Of a stretch of DNA of 64,000 nucleotides, positions 41,985 through 51,027 are shown piece after piece. Source of the stretch: Massilia eburnea. Lineage in GTDB: Bacteria; Pseudomonadota; Gammaproteobacteria; Burkholderiales; Burkholderiaceae_D. The notes under the pieces were generated by a model that saw nothing but the letters and a program-made list of their open reading frames with translations, had not been told where the DNA came from and did not search any database. A program made the translations under genes and the position numbers. The DNA is taken from positions 1 through 64,000 of the forward strand of contig NZ_WNKX01000016.1 of NCBI RefSeq assembly GCF_009720745.1, read 5' to 3'. Within the stretch, counting starts at the first letter, position 1. Every line of letters starts with the position of its first letter.

Positions 41985-42356
41985 ATGCGTCTTTTATTGC
42001 CCGTCGCCCTGGCGTCACTCCTGGGCGCTTGCGCCACCCGGCCGGACATGCCATTCCTGCCCGAGGCCGACTGGCAGGCGGGCGCCCGTTCCGCCAACAT
42101 CCAGGCCATTGAAACGCCAGCCACGCCGCTGGCGGAGCCGGCTGGCTGCGCCGCCGCCTTCGACCGCGCGCGCGCGGCGGGGCTGCCTATCGTATGGGTC
42201 TCCTACCAGTCGCACCACGCGCGCCACCATATGTTCGCCGCGGCGGACGGTGTCGCAGCGCTGGCAACCGGAACATGGGTGGAACTGTGGCCTGCCGATT
42301 GCCGTGCCGGCCAACTTGCCCGCGTGCTGCCGATTCCGGAGGCGCCACGCTCATGA
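41985..42356 (+). CDS. Small lipoprotein at the head of the RND efflux operon
   Basis: This 123-residue protein has a lipoprotein signal (MRLLLPVALASLLGAC, lipidated Cys at 16). The mature part has a His-rich patch (SYQSHHARHHMFA, about residues 77-89), which could bind a metal. The family is not recognised. The ATG at 41985 follows AGAGGGG; the longer frame from 41928 is not preferred. It overlaps the outer-membrane factor gene by 4 bases, so it belongs to the efflux system and may be a metal-binding helper. Confidence 0.75.
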   Translation: MRLLLPVALASLLGACATRPDMPFLPEADWQAGARSANIQAIETPATPLAEPAGCAAAFDRARAAGLPIVWVSYQSHHARHHMFAAADGVAALATGTWVELWPADCRAGQLARVLPIPEAPRS

Positions 42357-43615
42357 AACGGCTTCTCCCGTCCCTGTTGCTGTTGCCTTGGCTGAACGTC
42401 AATGCCCAGCAGCTCATGCGTCTTAGCGAGCAGCAGGCGCTGTCGCTGGCGCTGCAGCAGCATTGGGATTATCGCCAGCGTGCCATCGCTCTCCGCGGTG
42501 CGGAGGCCGATGCCGTGCAAGCGGCAGCCGCGCCCAATCCGGCGCTGACCTTCAGCACCGCCAACATCAACCCGCACACCGGGATCGGCGCCGGCCCGCT
42601 GGCCGACAAGGCCGTGGACAGCATCCTGCGTGTGGACCAGTTGATTGAACGCGGCGGCAAGCGGGAACTGCGCAGCGACGCCGCGCAGCAGCGCGTAGTG
42701 GCCGCCGCAGCCGACCGCGCCGACACGCGGCGAACGCTCGAACGCGATGTCAGGCAAGCCTATGCCGATCTGCTGGCGAGCCAGGAGCGCCAACGTGTGC
42801 TGGCCGAAGTCGCCGCCCTGCAAGAGCAGTCGCTTGCCGTGGCCCGGAAGCGCCGCGAGGCAGGCGACCTCGCTGAAGTCGAAGTCGCGCGCCTGCAGCT
42901 GGAAGTGCAGCGGGCGCAGAATGACCTGAATGCCGCAGCGTTGCAGCACAGGACTGCTTCGTATGCGCTGGCGCAGCAGATCGGCCTGGCCTTGCCGCTG
43001 CCCGAGCTCCAGGCCAGCGATAGCTGGGATAACGCATTGCCCTTCATGCACGAAGCGGCCGGAGCGCCCTGCGAAGAGCGTGCCGACGTACAAGCCAGCC
43101 GCGCCCGCCTCACGGCCGCCGACCGCGGCCTGGCATTGGCGCAGGCCGCCCGCACGAGGGATATTTCGGTGGGCTTGCAGGCAGAGCATTTCCCGGTCAG
43201 TCCAGCCCACCCGCAGGGCACGGGCAACAGCTTCGGCTTTTCGGTTCAGATCCCGCTCTTCGTCCGCTACAACAACGAGGGGGAAATCCGTTCCGCGCTC
43301 GCCGCGCAGGACGCGGCAACGCTTGCGCTGGACAAGGCGCGCACCCAGGCCTGCAGTGAAGCCATGCAGAGCAGCCAGCAGCTCATGACGAGCCAGCAGC
43401 GCGCCGCCGTCTTCCAAGGGCAATTGCTGGCGGCAGCGCGCCATGTCGCCGAAACCGCCGAATTCGCGTTCGAGCATGGCGCCCTGAGCGTGACCGATGT
43501 GCTGGATGCGCGCCGTTCCTACCGCATGACCCAGCTGGACGGTATTGACGCGCGCGCCGATTACCTCAAGGCGCTCGCCGCATGGCGCGCCACCCATACC
43601 TTTGATCTGCCATGA
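42353..43615 (+). CDS. TolC family outer-membrane efflux protein (CzcC/CusC type)
   Basis: This is a 420-residue outer-membrane factor with a signal peptide (about residues 1-19) and two long coiled-coil repeats, the mark of the OEP family (RLSEQQALSLALQQHWDYRQ at the front; RRTLERDVRQAYADLLASQERQ in the middle). A final amphipathic region carries VTDVLDARRSY. It forms the outer duct for the RND pump encoded downstream. It overlaps both neighbours by 4 bases. Confidence 0.93.
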   Translation: MKRLLPSLLLLPWLNVNAQQLMRLSEQQALSLALQQHWDYRQRAIALRGAEADAVQAAAAPNPALTFSTANINPHTGIGAGPLADKAVDSILRVDQLIERGGKRELRSDAAQQRVVAAAADRADTRRTLERDVRQAYADLLASQERQRVLAEVAALQEQSLAVARKRREAGDLAEVEVARLQLEVQRAQNDLNAAALQHRTASYALAQQIGLALPLPELQASDSWDNALPFMHEAAGAPCEERADVQASRARLTAADRGLALAQAARTRDISVGLQAEHFPVSPAHPQGTGNSFGFSVQIPLFVRYNNEGEIRSALAAQDAATLALDKARTQACSEAMQSSQQLMTSQQRAAVFQGQLLAAARHVAETAEFAFEHGALSVTDVLDARRSYRMTQLDGIDARADYLKALAAWRATHTFDLP

Positions 43616-44706
43616 AATCTGTCCTACTTCTTACCTTGGCGGCCCTGTGCGGGCTGTCGGCCTGTTCGCGTGCACCGGTGCGGTCGGCCCATGCTGCGGC
43701 AGCGCCCCTTTCCGCCACCTCGCAGTTCATCCGCACCATGCCTGCCGCCAGCGCGCCTTTGCCGGAGGCGGAGCCGATCGCGGCGCGCATCGCCTTTGAC
43801 GAAGACCACACAGCGCGCGTCAGTGCACCGCTGGCGGGCCGTGTAAGCACGATCATGGTGCAGCCTGGCCAGCACGTCAAGGCTGGCCAGGCGCTCGCGG
43901 TACTGGCGTCACCGGATCTTGCCGCCGCCAGCGCCGATGAAAAAAAGGCCGTGTCCGATGCGCGCCTGAAGGACAGCGCGCTGGCACGTGCCCGCCTGCT
44001 GTTCGACGCGGGCGTCATGGCGCGCAAAGACTTCGAAGCGGCCAGCAGCGATAGTGAACAGAGCGCAGCGGAACTCGAACGCACCCGCCAGCGCCTGCGG
44101 GCGCTGGGCGCAGCGGGCGCGACGACCGGCGCGTTGACGCTCGCTTCCCCGGTTCCGGGCACAGTCGTCGAGCGCCAGCTCAATCCCGGGCAGGAGGTGC
44201 GTCCGGATCTTCCCGCGCCATTGTTCATCGTTTCCAACCTCGACCAGCTTTGGCTGATCGCGGACGTGCCAGAACAACTGGCGCTGACGCTGGCGTTAGG
44301 CCAGGAGGTGAAGGTCGAAGCCGACGCCTTGCCCGGCACGCAGTACACGGCGCGTATCGGCTACGTGGGCGAGATGGTGGACCCCAACACGCGCCGCATC
44401 CCCGTGCGCTGCTTGCTGGCCAATGCCGACCACAAGCTGCGTCCGGAAATGTTCGCGCGCGTGCATTTCCAGGGCGGCAAGGCGCAGTCCGGCATCCCAT
44501 TGCCGAACGAGGCGATCGTGGTGGATGGCCAGGACGAATATGTTTTTGTGCAGGTAAAGAAGGACAGCTACGAGCGCAAGCGCGTGCACGTGGCAAGGCG
44601 CGGCCCGCTGACCAGCTTTGTCGATAGCGGCATCGAAGCGGGACAACAGCTGGTAGTAGCCGGCGCGCTGCTGCTGAAAGCACAGGCAGGGCAAGATGTT
44701 CGCTAA
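43612..44706 (+). CDS. RND efflux periplasmic adaptor (CzcB/CusB-like, lipoprotein)
   Basis: This 364-residue membrane-fusion protein has a lipoprotein signal (VLLLTLAALCGLSAC, Cys near 19). The lipoyl/barrel-sandwich domain begins with ARVSAPLAGRVSTIMVQPGQHVKAGQALAVL (about 63) and returns at TLASPVPGTVVERQLNPGQEV. The hairpin and beta-barrel follow (PEQLALTLALGQEVKVEADALPG). There is no added Met-rich N-terminal CusB-like motif or CzcB His motif that would fix the metal. It overlaps the pump gene by 11 bases. Confidence 0.93.
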   Translation: MKSVLLLTLAALCGLSACSRAPVRSAHAAAAPLSATSQFIRTMPAASAPLPEAEPIAARIAFDEDHTARVSAPLAGRVSTIMVQPGQHVKAGQALAVLASPDLAAASADEKKAVSDARLKDSALARARLLFDAGVMARKDFEAASSDSEQSAAELERTRQRLRALGAAGATTGALTLASPVPGTVVERQLNPGQEVRPDLPAPLFIVSNLDQLWLIADVPEQLALTLALGQEVKVEADALPGTQYTARIGYVGEMVDPNTRRIPVRCLLANADHKLRPEMFARVHFQGGKAQSGIPLPNEAIVVDGQDEYVFVQVKKDSYERKRVHVARRGPLTSFVDSGIEAGQQLVVAGALLLKAQAGQDVR

Positions 44707-47700
44707 ATTTATTGACTTTATCCTCGCGCAGCGCCTGTTCGTCCTGATCATGACGGCTGCACTGGTCGGCTTCGGCTGGCGCGCCGCGCAGCAGCTGCCG
44801 GTGGAAGCTTTCCCCGACGTGCAGGACGTGCAGGTTCAGGTGATTACGCAAATGGCAGGCCAGGCTGCCGAGGAAGTGGAGCGGGCGGTGACCATGCCGG
44901 TCGAGCGTGAATTGAGCGGCGTACCGCACCAGACCCAGTTGCGCTCCGTGACCATTGCCGGCCTGTCGGTGGTCACCCTGACTTTCGAAGACGGTACGGA
45001 CGATTACTTCGCACGCCAGCAAGTGCTGGAGAAGCTGCAGAACGTCTCGCTGCCGCCCGGCGTCCAGCCTGGCCTGGCGCCGCTTTCAACCGCCGTCGGT
45101 GAAATCTATCGCTACGTGCTGGATGCGCCGCCCGGTATGCCCGCCAGCGAAGTGCGAGCGATCCAGGACTGGACTATCCGTCCGGCCCTGCGCAGCGTAT
45201 CCGGTGTAGCGGACGTGGTGACCTTTGGCGGGGTGCTGCGCGAGTACCAGCTCTCGCTCGACCCGATGGCGCTGGCGCGCTACGGCATCAGCATCGACCA
45301 GGTGCGCCAGGCCCTGGCGGCGAACAACGCCAATGCCGGCGCCGGCTTGCTGCGCCGCGGCGACGAAGCGCTGGCGGTGCGCGGCATCGGCCTGGTGACC
45401 AGGCCGGAAGACCTGGGCCGCATCGTGGTTGCCAGCAAGGGCGGCAAGCCGGTGCACGCATCCGACCTGGGCGAAGTGATCATCGGTCATGCCCCCGCTG
45501 CCGGCAGCGTCGCCTATAACGGCCGCGATGACGTGGTCGAGGGCATTGTTCAGATGAGCAAGGGCGCCAATGCCGCCCTGGTGGTGGCCGCCGTGCGCGA
45601 CAATGTCGAACAGCTGAACAAGACCCTGCCGCCGGGCGTTCACCTGAACACGATCTACGACCGCACCGACCTCATTGCACATACGGTTCACACTGTCCTG
45701 GAAAACCTGGTCGTCGGTGCAACGCTGGTGGTGGCGGTGCTGATCCTCTTCCTTGGCAACTGGCGCGCGGCCCTGATTGTGGCGGCGGTGATTCCGCTTT
45801 CCCTGCTGGTGGCCTTTATCCTGCTGGACGCCCGCGGCATTCCCGCCAACCTGATTTCGCTGGGCGCCGTCGACTTCGGCATCATCATCGACAGCGCGGT
45901 GGTGCTGGTGGAAGCGCTGCTGGTGCGGAATAGCTTGCGCGAACCTGGTGCGCCGCGCAGGTCGCCGCGCAAGACGCTGCGCGAAACCCTGTTGTCGCTG
46001 GGGCACCCGATCCTGTTTGCCAAAGCCATCATCATTGTTGCTTTCCTGCCGATCTACACGTTCCAGCGCGTAGAGGGCAAGATCTTCACGCCGGTCGCCT
46101 TTACCCTGAGCTTTGCCATGCTGGGCGCCATCATCCTCAGTTTCACACTGGTGCCGGTGCTGCTGCTGTGGACCATGCATCGGCATCCTTTGCAGGAAAA
46201 GCATGCTGGCTGGCTGGCCACCCTGCAAGAGCACTACCGTCGCTTGCTGCAGCGGGCTTTGGGTGCGCGCAAGCTGGTGTTCGGGCTTTCGCTTGCCGTG
46301 CTGGTTGCGACGGTTGCCCTGGCTCCCATGCTGGGCAGCGAATTCCTGCCCAAGCTGGATGAGGGCAATATCTGGCTGACCATGGGCTTGCCGGCATCGG
46401 CCACGCTGGAACGTACCCAGCTTGTGGAGCGCGAAGTGCGCCGCATCCTGCGCAGCTATCCGGAAGTGACGACTGTGGTGTCGCACGTCGGGCGTCCGGA
46501 CGACGGCACTGACCCCAAGGGGCCAAACAACATTGAGATGTTGGCCGCGCTGGCGCCGCGTGGCGAGTGGCGCTTCGCCGACAAGGAAAGCCTGATCAGC
46601 GACATGAGCGACCGTATCCACTTGATCCCGGGCGTGTCGACCAATTTTTCGCAGGTGATCGAAGACAGTGTGGAAGAAGCACTGTCCGGCGTGAAGGGCG
46701 AAATTGCCGTCAAGGTGTTTGGACCGGATCTCGAGACCATCGGCACCAAATCGCGCGAGATTGCGGCGATTCTGGGCACCGTACGTGGCGCCAGCGATAT
46801 CGAAGCGGTGCCGATCGGTGGCCAGAGCGAACTGGATATTACGCTCGACCGCGAAAGCATGGGCCGCCTTGGCGTCAACGTGGCCGACGTCAACGGCGCG
46901 CTGCAGACGGTGTTGGGCGGCATGGCTGCCAGCAGTTATTACGAAGGCGAGCGGCGCTTCGACGTGACCTTGCGCCTGCGCGAAGAAAGCCGCGCCTCGG
47001 CGGAACAGATTGGCGCACTGCCGATCATGGCGCCAGGCGGCGCGAGCGTGCCGCTTTCGTCGCTGGCCCGCATCACCGTGCGCCAGGGGCCTTCCCGCAT
47101 CAGTCGCGAGACCGGCGGCCGCGTCGCGTCGGTGAAAGCCAACGTGGTGGGCCGGGACCAGGCCAGCTTCGTCGCGGAGGCGCAGGAAAAAGTGGCGCGC
47201 CAGCTCGAACTGCCCCCGGGCTACAGCATTACCTGGGGTGGCCAGTTCGAGAACCAGCAGCGTGCCGTGCGGCGGCTGCAGGTGATTGTGCCGGCGGCGG
47301 TCCTGCTGATTTTCCTGCTGTTGTTCTGGGCCTTCCGCTCGGTGCGCCAGGCCTTGCTGGTGCTGGGCATCGTGCCATTCACGCTGGTGGGCGGGGTGGC
47401 GGCGCTGGCGGTGGCCGGCCTGCATTTCTCCGTTTCCGCTGCGGTGGGATTCATTGCGGTGGCCGGCATCTCGGTGCAGAACGGCGTAATCATGGTGGAA
47501 CAGATGATCGAAAACCTGCGCGAAGGCGCGCGGCTGAATGACGCCGCCATCGATGGCGCGGCAGGACGGCTGCGTCCCATCCTGATGACGGCGCTGATGG
47601 CGGGCCTGGGCCTGCTGCCAGCGGCGCTCTCGCACGGCATTGGCTCCGAAACCCAGCGTCCGTTTGCGCTGGTCATCGTGGGCGGGATCGTGTCGGCCAC

Positions 47701-47767
47701 GGCATTCACCTTGCTGCTTTTGCCGCTGGCTTTCCCACTGCTTCGCGAAGACAAGGAAGAAGAGTAG
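44696..47767 (+). CDS. Heavy-metal-type RND efflux pump (CzcA/CusA family)
   Basis: This 1023-residue inner-membrane pump has twelve membrane helices and two large periplasmic loops. The family is shown by VEAFPDVQDVQVQVITQMAGQAAEEVERAVTMPVE-type segments near the front. The proton-relay helix reads DFGIIIDSAVVLVEA (about residue 397), with Asp, Asp and Glu as in CzcA/HME pumps rather than CusA. A divalent cation such as zinc, cobalt or nickel is therefore more likely than copper, but this is inference. Length is typical. Confidence 0.94.
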   Translation: MFAKFIDFILAQRLFVLIMTAALVGFGWRAAQQLPVEAFPDVQDVQVQVITQMAGQAAEEVERAVTMPVERELSGVPHQTQLRSVTIAGLSVVTLTFEDGTDDYFARQQVLEKLQNVSLPPGVQPGLAPLSTAVGEIYRYVLDAPPGMPASEVRAIQDWTIRPALRSVSGVADVVTFGGVLREYQLSLDPMALARYGISIDQVRQALAANNANAGAGLLRRGDEALAVRGIGLVTRPEDLGRIVVASKGGKPVHASDLGEVIIGHAPAAGSVAYNGRDDVVEGIVQMSKGANAALVVAAVRDNVEQLNKTLPPGVHLNTIYDRTDLIAHTVHTVLENLVVGATLVVAVLILFLGNWRAALIVAAVIPLSLLVAFILLDARGIPANLISLGAVDFGIIIDSAVVLVEALLVRNSLREPGAPRRSPRKTLRETLLSLGHPILFAKAIIIVAFLPIYTFQRVEGKIFTPVAFTLSFAMLGAIILSFTLVPVLLLWTMHRHPLQEKHAGWLATLQEHYRRLLQRALGARKLVFGLSLAVLVATVALAPMLGSEFLPKLDEGNIWLTMGLPASATLERTQLVEREVRRILRSYPEVTTVVSHVGRPDDGTDPKGPNNIEMLAALAPRGEWRFADKESLISDMSDRIHLIPGVSTNFSQVIEDSVEEALSGVKGEIAVKVFGPDLETIGTKSREIAAILGTVRGASDIEAVPIGGQSELDITLDRESMGRLGVNVADVNGALQTVLGGMAASSYYEGERRFDVTLRLREESRASAEQIGALPIMAPGGASVPLSSLARITVRQGPSRISRETGGRVASVKANVVGRDQASFVAEAQEKVARQLELPPGYSITWGGQFENQQRAVRRLQVIVPAAVLLIFLLLFWAFRSVRQALLVLGIVPFTLVGGVAALAVAGLHFSVSAAVGFIAVAGISVQNGVIMVEQMIENLREGARLNDAAIDGAAGRLRPILMTALMAGLGLLPAALSHGIGSETQRPFALVIVGGIVSATAFTLLLLPLAFPLLREDKEEE

Positions 47768-47773
47768 AGGCTT

Positions 47774-48655
47774 ATGCAATCCGTATTTCCCAATGCAGCG
47801 CCGGGCCTGGAATGGCGCGCCCCGGACGTGAAGGAACGGCTGAAAATGCTGGCAGGCGCACTGCTGTTCCCGTCTGTTACCCGGCGCTGGCAGCAGCAAT
47901 TGGCCACCGTGCCGCTATTGCGCGTCCTCGCTGACCAGGTGCCGCGCATGCGATACCAGATCTACCGGCCATATTTGTCGGGCCACCTGGATATCCAGGC
48001 GCGCGCCGACGCCATCGCCGGTCATTACAGGGTTCTGCACGAACTGGGCTGGGGCAGGGGAGCGCTTGCTTCCTGCCACACGCCGCAGCAGGTGGCGCGC
48101 TTTGTGGGTAAGTCCGGCACGCCGTTCGATATGCGCTTTTCCACGGCCCTGGTGAACGAACGCGAAGGCGAACAAGCCTTGCAACTGCTTTGTGAAGGCC
48201 GCGTAATTTATACGGTCAGCTTTACCTTCGGCATCGATGGTGTGGGCCGCGTGCTGACGGTCGGCTCGCTGCAAGGACTTCGCGCGGACGATGGCGAGGA
48301 CTTGATGCGGCTGGCGACGCGGGAACTGCATGGCATGCGCCCATCCAATTTCATGATGGCCATGCTGAGGGACCTGGCGGCAGCCGCAGGATGCAGCGGT
48401 GTGGTGCTCGTCAGCAACTGCAATCGCATTGTAGTCAACTATCGCCGCCGCAAACGCATCACTTTCGATTACGACGGACTGGCACAGGAACTCGGTGGAG
48501 AGCGTGGCGCTGGTGGGAATTTCAGGCTGGCGCCGCGCAGTGCGGAAGGACAGGACGAAAGTGAAATCAAATCTTCAAAGCGCGCGGCCTTTCGTCGCCG
48601 CAACGCAATGATCACCGACGCCCGTCAGCAGATCGTGCGGACAATTTCAGGCTGA
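47774..48655 (+). CDS. VirK/YbjX (DUF535) family protein
   Basis: This is a 293-residue protein of the DUF535 family (VirK, YbjX), shown by RYQIYRPYLSGHLDIQARADAIAGHY, LYTVSFTFGID-like VIYTVSFTFGIDGVG, the GLRADDGEDLMRLATRELHGMRP region and the C-terminal KRAAFRRRNAMI. Relatives affect envelope or antimicrobial-peptide responses; the biochemical role is unknown. It starts 6 bases after the pump gene, so it is probably read with the efflux operon. Confidence 0.85.
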   Translation: MQSVFPNAAPGLEWRAPDVKERLKMLAGALLFPSVTRRWQQQLATVPLLRVLADQVPRMRYQIYRPYLSGHLDIQARADAIAGHYRVLHELGWGRGALASCHTPQQVARFVGKSGTPFDMRFSTALVNEREGEQALQLLCEGRVIYTVSFTFGIDGVGRVLTVGSLQGLRADDGEDLMRLATRELHGMRPSNFMMAMLRDLAAAAGCSGVVLVSNCNRIVVNYRRRKRITFDYDGLAQELGGERGAGGNFRLAPRSAEGQDESEIKSSKRAAFRRRNAMITDARQQIVRTISG

Positions 48656-48659
48656 AGCT

Positions 48660-50252
48660 TTAACCCGCCTGGGTGCAGTGCGCCGCATCGTGCGGAGGGA
48701 GATATGCCCAATGCACGGTGCGGCGTTCCTGTTTTGCACTGCCCCAGTTGAGCGTCATGGAACCGGCGGCCTCCGCAGAATCCATCAGCGTATGCAATTG
48801 CTCAGGATTGGCGACACCGGCGCGCCCGTTCGAAATGGTATCGTCAAGGATCAGCATGCCGCAGGCATGCACCTGTTCCTGCGTGACCCAAGGCGACTTG
48901 GTGTAGTCGCCATCAATCAGCACCGCCACGCCAGGCAGTCCGGCAGCACGCAGGTTCCCGCCAAGCCAGATGTCCGTGGCAACGAGGCGCAGCGGAGCGT
49001 TGGTATGCTTGCGCCAGGTCCGTTCGGCTTCCTGGGCCAGTTCGGCGGCCGGGAAGTTGGCCCTGGTGCGCCGGTCGAAATGTTTGGCGACGACCGATTT
49101 GCCCGCTACCAGGCCGGCGCACAACACAACATGGGCAAGCAGGGTCACGCCCATGATGTTCTTGAGGCGTTCGGCCGTGAGATGCGGGCGAATAGCGACG
49201 ATGGCGACCATGCCGGTCAGGAGGAAGGCGTTGGCTCCCCAGCGCGCTTCAAGCTTCGAGCCGGATAACAGGCTGAATGCGATGGTGACCAGCAGCGGCG
49301 CCGCGCCTGCGACCCAAACGAAAAGCTTGTCGCGCCTGGAAACCACCATTTCAACGTCGTCATGCGCCGGTGCCGCGCGGCGCTGGCGCACGATATAAAT
49401 CAACAACGGCAGCAAAGGGACCAGACGGAATACTTGTGTCTCGATGAATTGGCCCACGCTGGCAAATGCCGACGCAGGGCCTGTGAGCGGAATCATGACC
49501 GAGTGCGCATACTGCATGGGCGGGTAGCCGTTCGCGTGCAGCCAGTAGACGTGGGGGCTGAGAACCAATGCGAAGACCAGCGCCCCGAGCAGCATGCCCA
49601 CGAAATTCCGGCGAAGGTGCGTGCTGCGGTCGAGCAGCAAGTACAGCAGCAAACCGGCGAAGTGGATGGCCGCGACATATTTCACGAGCATGGCAAGGCC
49701 GCCGAAAAGCCCTGCCGCCAGCCACCATCGCAAGCTGCTGTGCCGCAGCGCGAGGAAGAACGCGAGTGTGGCGGCGGCCTGGAACGGCAGCAGTACCGTG
49801 TTGTGGTTAAAGCTGTCTGCGCCCGCGTTGTGGTACAGCACCAGGGATGTGATGAGCACTGAAAGCGCCGCCTGGCGTGGCGGCAGGATTTCACGCGCGA
49901 GGCGCCAGGTAAGGCCAAGAGCGATGACAATCCCGGTTTGAACCATGACCAGTGGCAGCACGATCGACGGTTTGAACAGCATCAGCGCGCCGTGCATGAT
50001 CCATGAAGGCATGGGCGGATGTTTCCAGTAACCCAGTTCCAGCCCTGTGGCCCAGCTCAATTGCTCCGCCGAATCGAGTTCAGTGGAGGAGTAGCCAAGC
50101 CAGGCAGCAATACCCCACATAAGGACTTGCGCCAGGCCGAGCATCGCGAGCGCCATCGGAATATGCCTGTCAGCAAACTGGGGGCGTCGCGCTATGGCTG
50201 CATGGTTGTGGTCGCTTGCGCCGTGGCTCGGAGCGGATGAAAGTTGTTGCAT
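48660..50252 (-). CDS. Glycosyltransferase family 39 protein (ArnT-like)
   Basis: This 530-residue membrane protein has about ten hydrophobic helices in the first 400 residues and a periplasmic C-terminal domain. The N-terminal loop SSTELDSAEQLSWATGLELGYWKHPPMPSW is the acidic loop of GT39/PMT_2 enzymes such as ArnT, which transfer sugars from undecaprenyl phosphate to lipids or proteins. The product here is unknown. The gene ends 4 bases from the convergent DUF535 gene. Confidence 0.88.
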   Translation of the reverse strand: MQQLSSAPSHGASDHNHAAIARRPQFADRHIPMALAMLGLAQVLMWGIAAWLGYSSTELDSAEQLSWATGLELGYWKHPPMPSWIMHGALMLFKPSIVLPLVMVQTGIVIALGLTWRLAREILPPRQAALSVLITSLVLYHNAGADSFNHNTVLLPFQAAATLAFFLALRHSSLRWWLAAGLFGGLAMLVKYVAAIHFAGLLLYLLLDRSTHLRRNFVGMLLGALVFALVLSPHVYWLHANGYPPMQYAHSVMIPLTGPASAFASVGQFIETQVFRLVPLLPLLIYIVRQRRAAPAHDDVEMVVSRRDKLFVWVAGAAPLLVTIAFSLLSGSKLEARWGANAFLLTGMVAIVAIRPHLTAERLKNIMGVTLLAHVVLCAGLVAGKSVVAKHFDRRTRANFPAAELAQEAERTWRKHTNAPLRLVATDIWLGGNLRAAGLPGVAVLIDGDYTKSPWVTQEQVHACGMLILDDTISNGRAGVANPEQLHTLMDSAEAAGSMTLNWGSAKQERRTVHWAYLPPHDAAHCTQAG

Positions 50253-50449
50253 AAATGCTAACTGCGGGAGGCGAATGTTTCGTATTGTATCAATGTAACA
50301 GCGCCAAGTTCAGTTAATGTGCAACAACTGTCGCCTGCTGGTGACAGTGGAATTGAGGGATTTTGCTGGGGAGTGTCGCAGGGATGGACGACCCGACGAC
50401 GGCCTCGACCGTGGCCGCGGCAGCAACGCTTGATATCGCTGTCTTCCTG

Positions 50450-50477
50450 AAAAAAGCTCGCTCGGAGCGAGCTTTTT
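50450..50477 (-). terminator. Rho-independent terminator after the DUF3761-like gene
   Basis: A perfect hairpin with GCTCGCT / AGCGAGC arms and a CGG loop is flanked by A-run and T-run, so it works in both directions. On the minus strand it ends the secreted-protein gene 26 bases after its stop. The rest of the gap 50253-50503 holds the GT39 promoter side and nothing else that is clear. Confidence 0.88.
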
Positions 50478-50503
50478 CCCGACATCTGTTCCTTATTACC
50501 TGG

Positions 50504-50956
50504 TTACTTGGCGCAGGCTTTGCCGTGCGAGCCGTGGAAGCCTTTAGCCTTGGCGTCGGCTTCACTCATGTATTCGCCGGTCTTGGTCTTGCCGTAGTAG
50601 CGGTCGCCTTCGCAGTGGTACACCTTGGTCGATGCGTTGACCCACACTTTGCCATCACCACCGCCAGCGGCGGCCTGGGCTGGCGCGGCAGACTTGGCGG
50701 GTTTCGCGGCCGGGGCGGCGGGCGCGGCGGCGGCGGAAGCAGCTGGCGCGGCAGCGGAGGCAGCCGATGCGGCGGAAGCCTTTTTGTCGACACCGCCGTG
50801 TCCACGGCAGGCGCCCTTCATGGTGGCGCCGCTGTATGGCGTGCCATCTTTACAGGTCGCAGTAACAGTGCCTGCAGCAGGGGCCTCGGCCGCTTGTGCG
50901 AAGGAGGCGAGTGAGACGGAGGAAGCGATTGCCAGCGAAAGCAGAATTTTTTTCAT
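50504..50956 (-). CDS. Small secreted protein with DUF3761-like N-terminal domain
   Basis: This 150-residue protein has a signal peptide (about residues 1-22, ASFAQAAE). The first domain has the DUF3761-like [11 protein letters not shown] and [12 protein letters not shown] with two Cys. An Ala/Pro-rich linker (about 58-95) leads to a second small domain with [21 protein letters not shown] and a final Cys, so two disulphides are plausible. Function is unknown. The ATG at 50956 is chosen for the signal peptide. Confidence 0.8.
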   Translation of the reverse strand: MKKILLSLAIASSVSLASFAQAAEAPAAGTVTATCKDGTPYSGATMKGACRGHGGVDKKASAASAASAAAPAASAAAAPAAPAAKPAKSAAPAQAAAGGGDGKVWVNASTKVYHCEGDRYYGKTKTGEYMSEADAKAKGFHGSHGKACAK

Positions 50957-51027
50957 GACCGACTCTCCAACAGACACGAACATACGTGCGTGTTTCGATA
51001 TTATTTCAATTTCGAAACTATTGAAAG

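Noticed and set aside
45086..47899. 937-codon minus-strand frame opposite the RND pump gene
   Set aside because: It is His/Gln/Arg-rich antisense of a standard pump gene and covers its whole length by codon bias.
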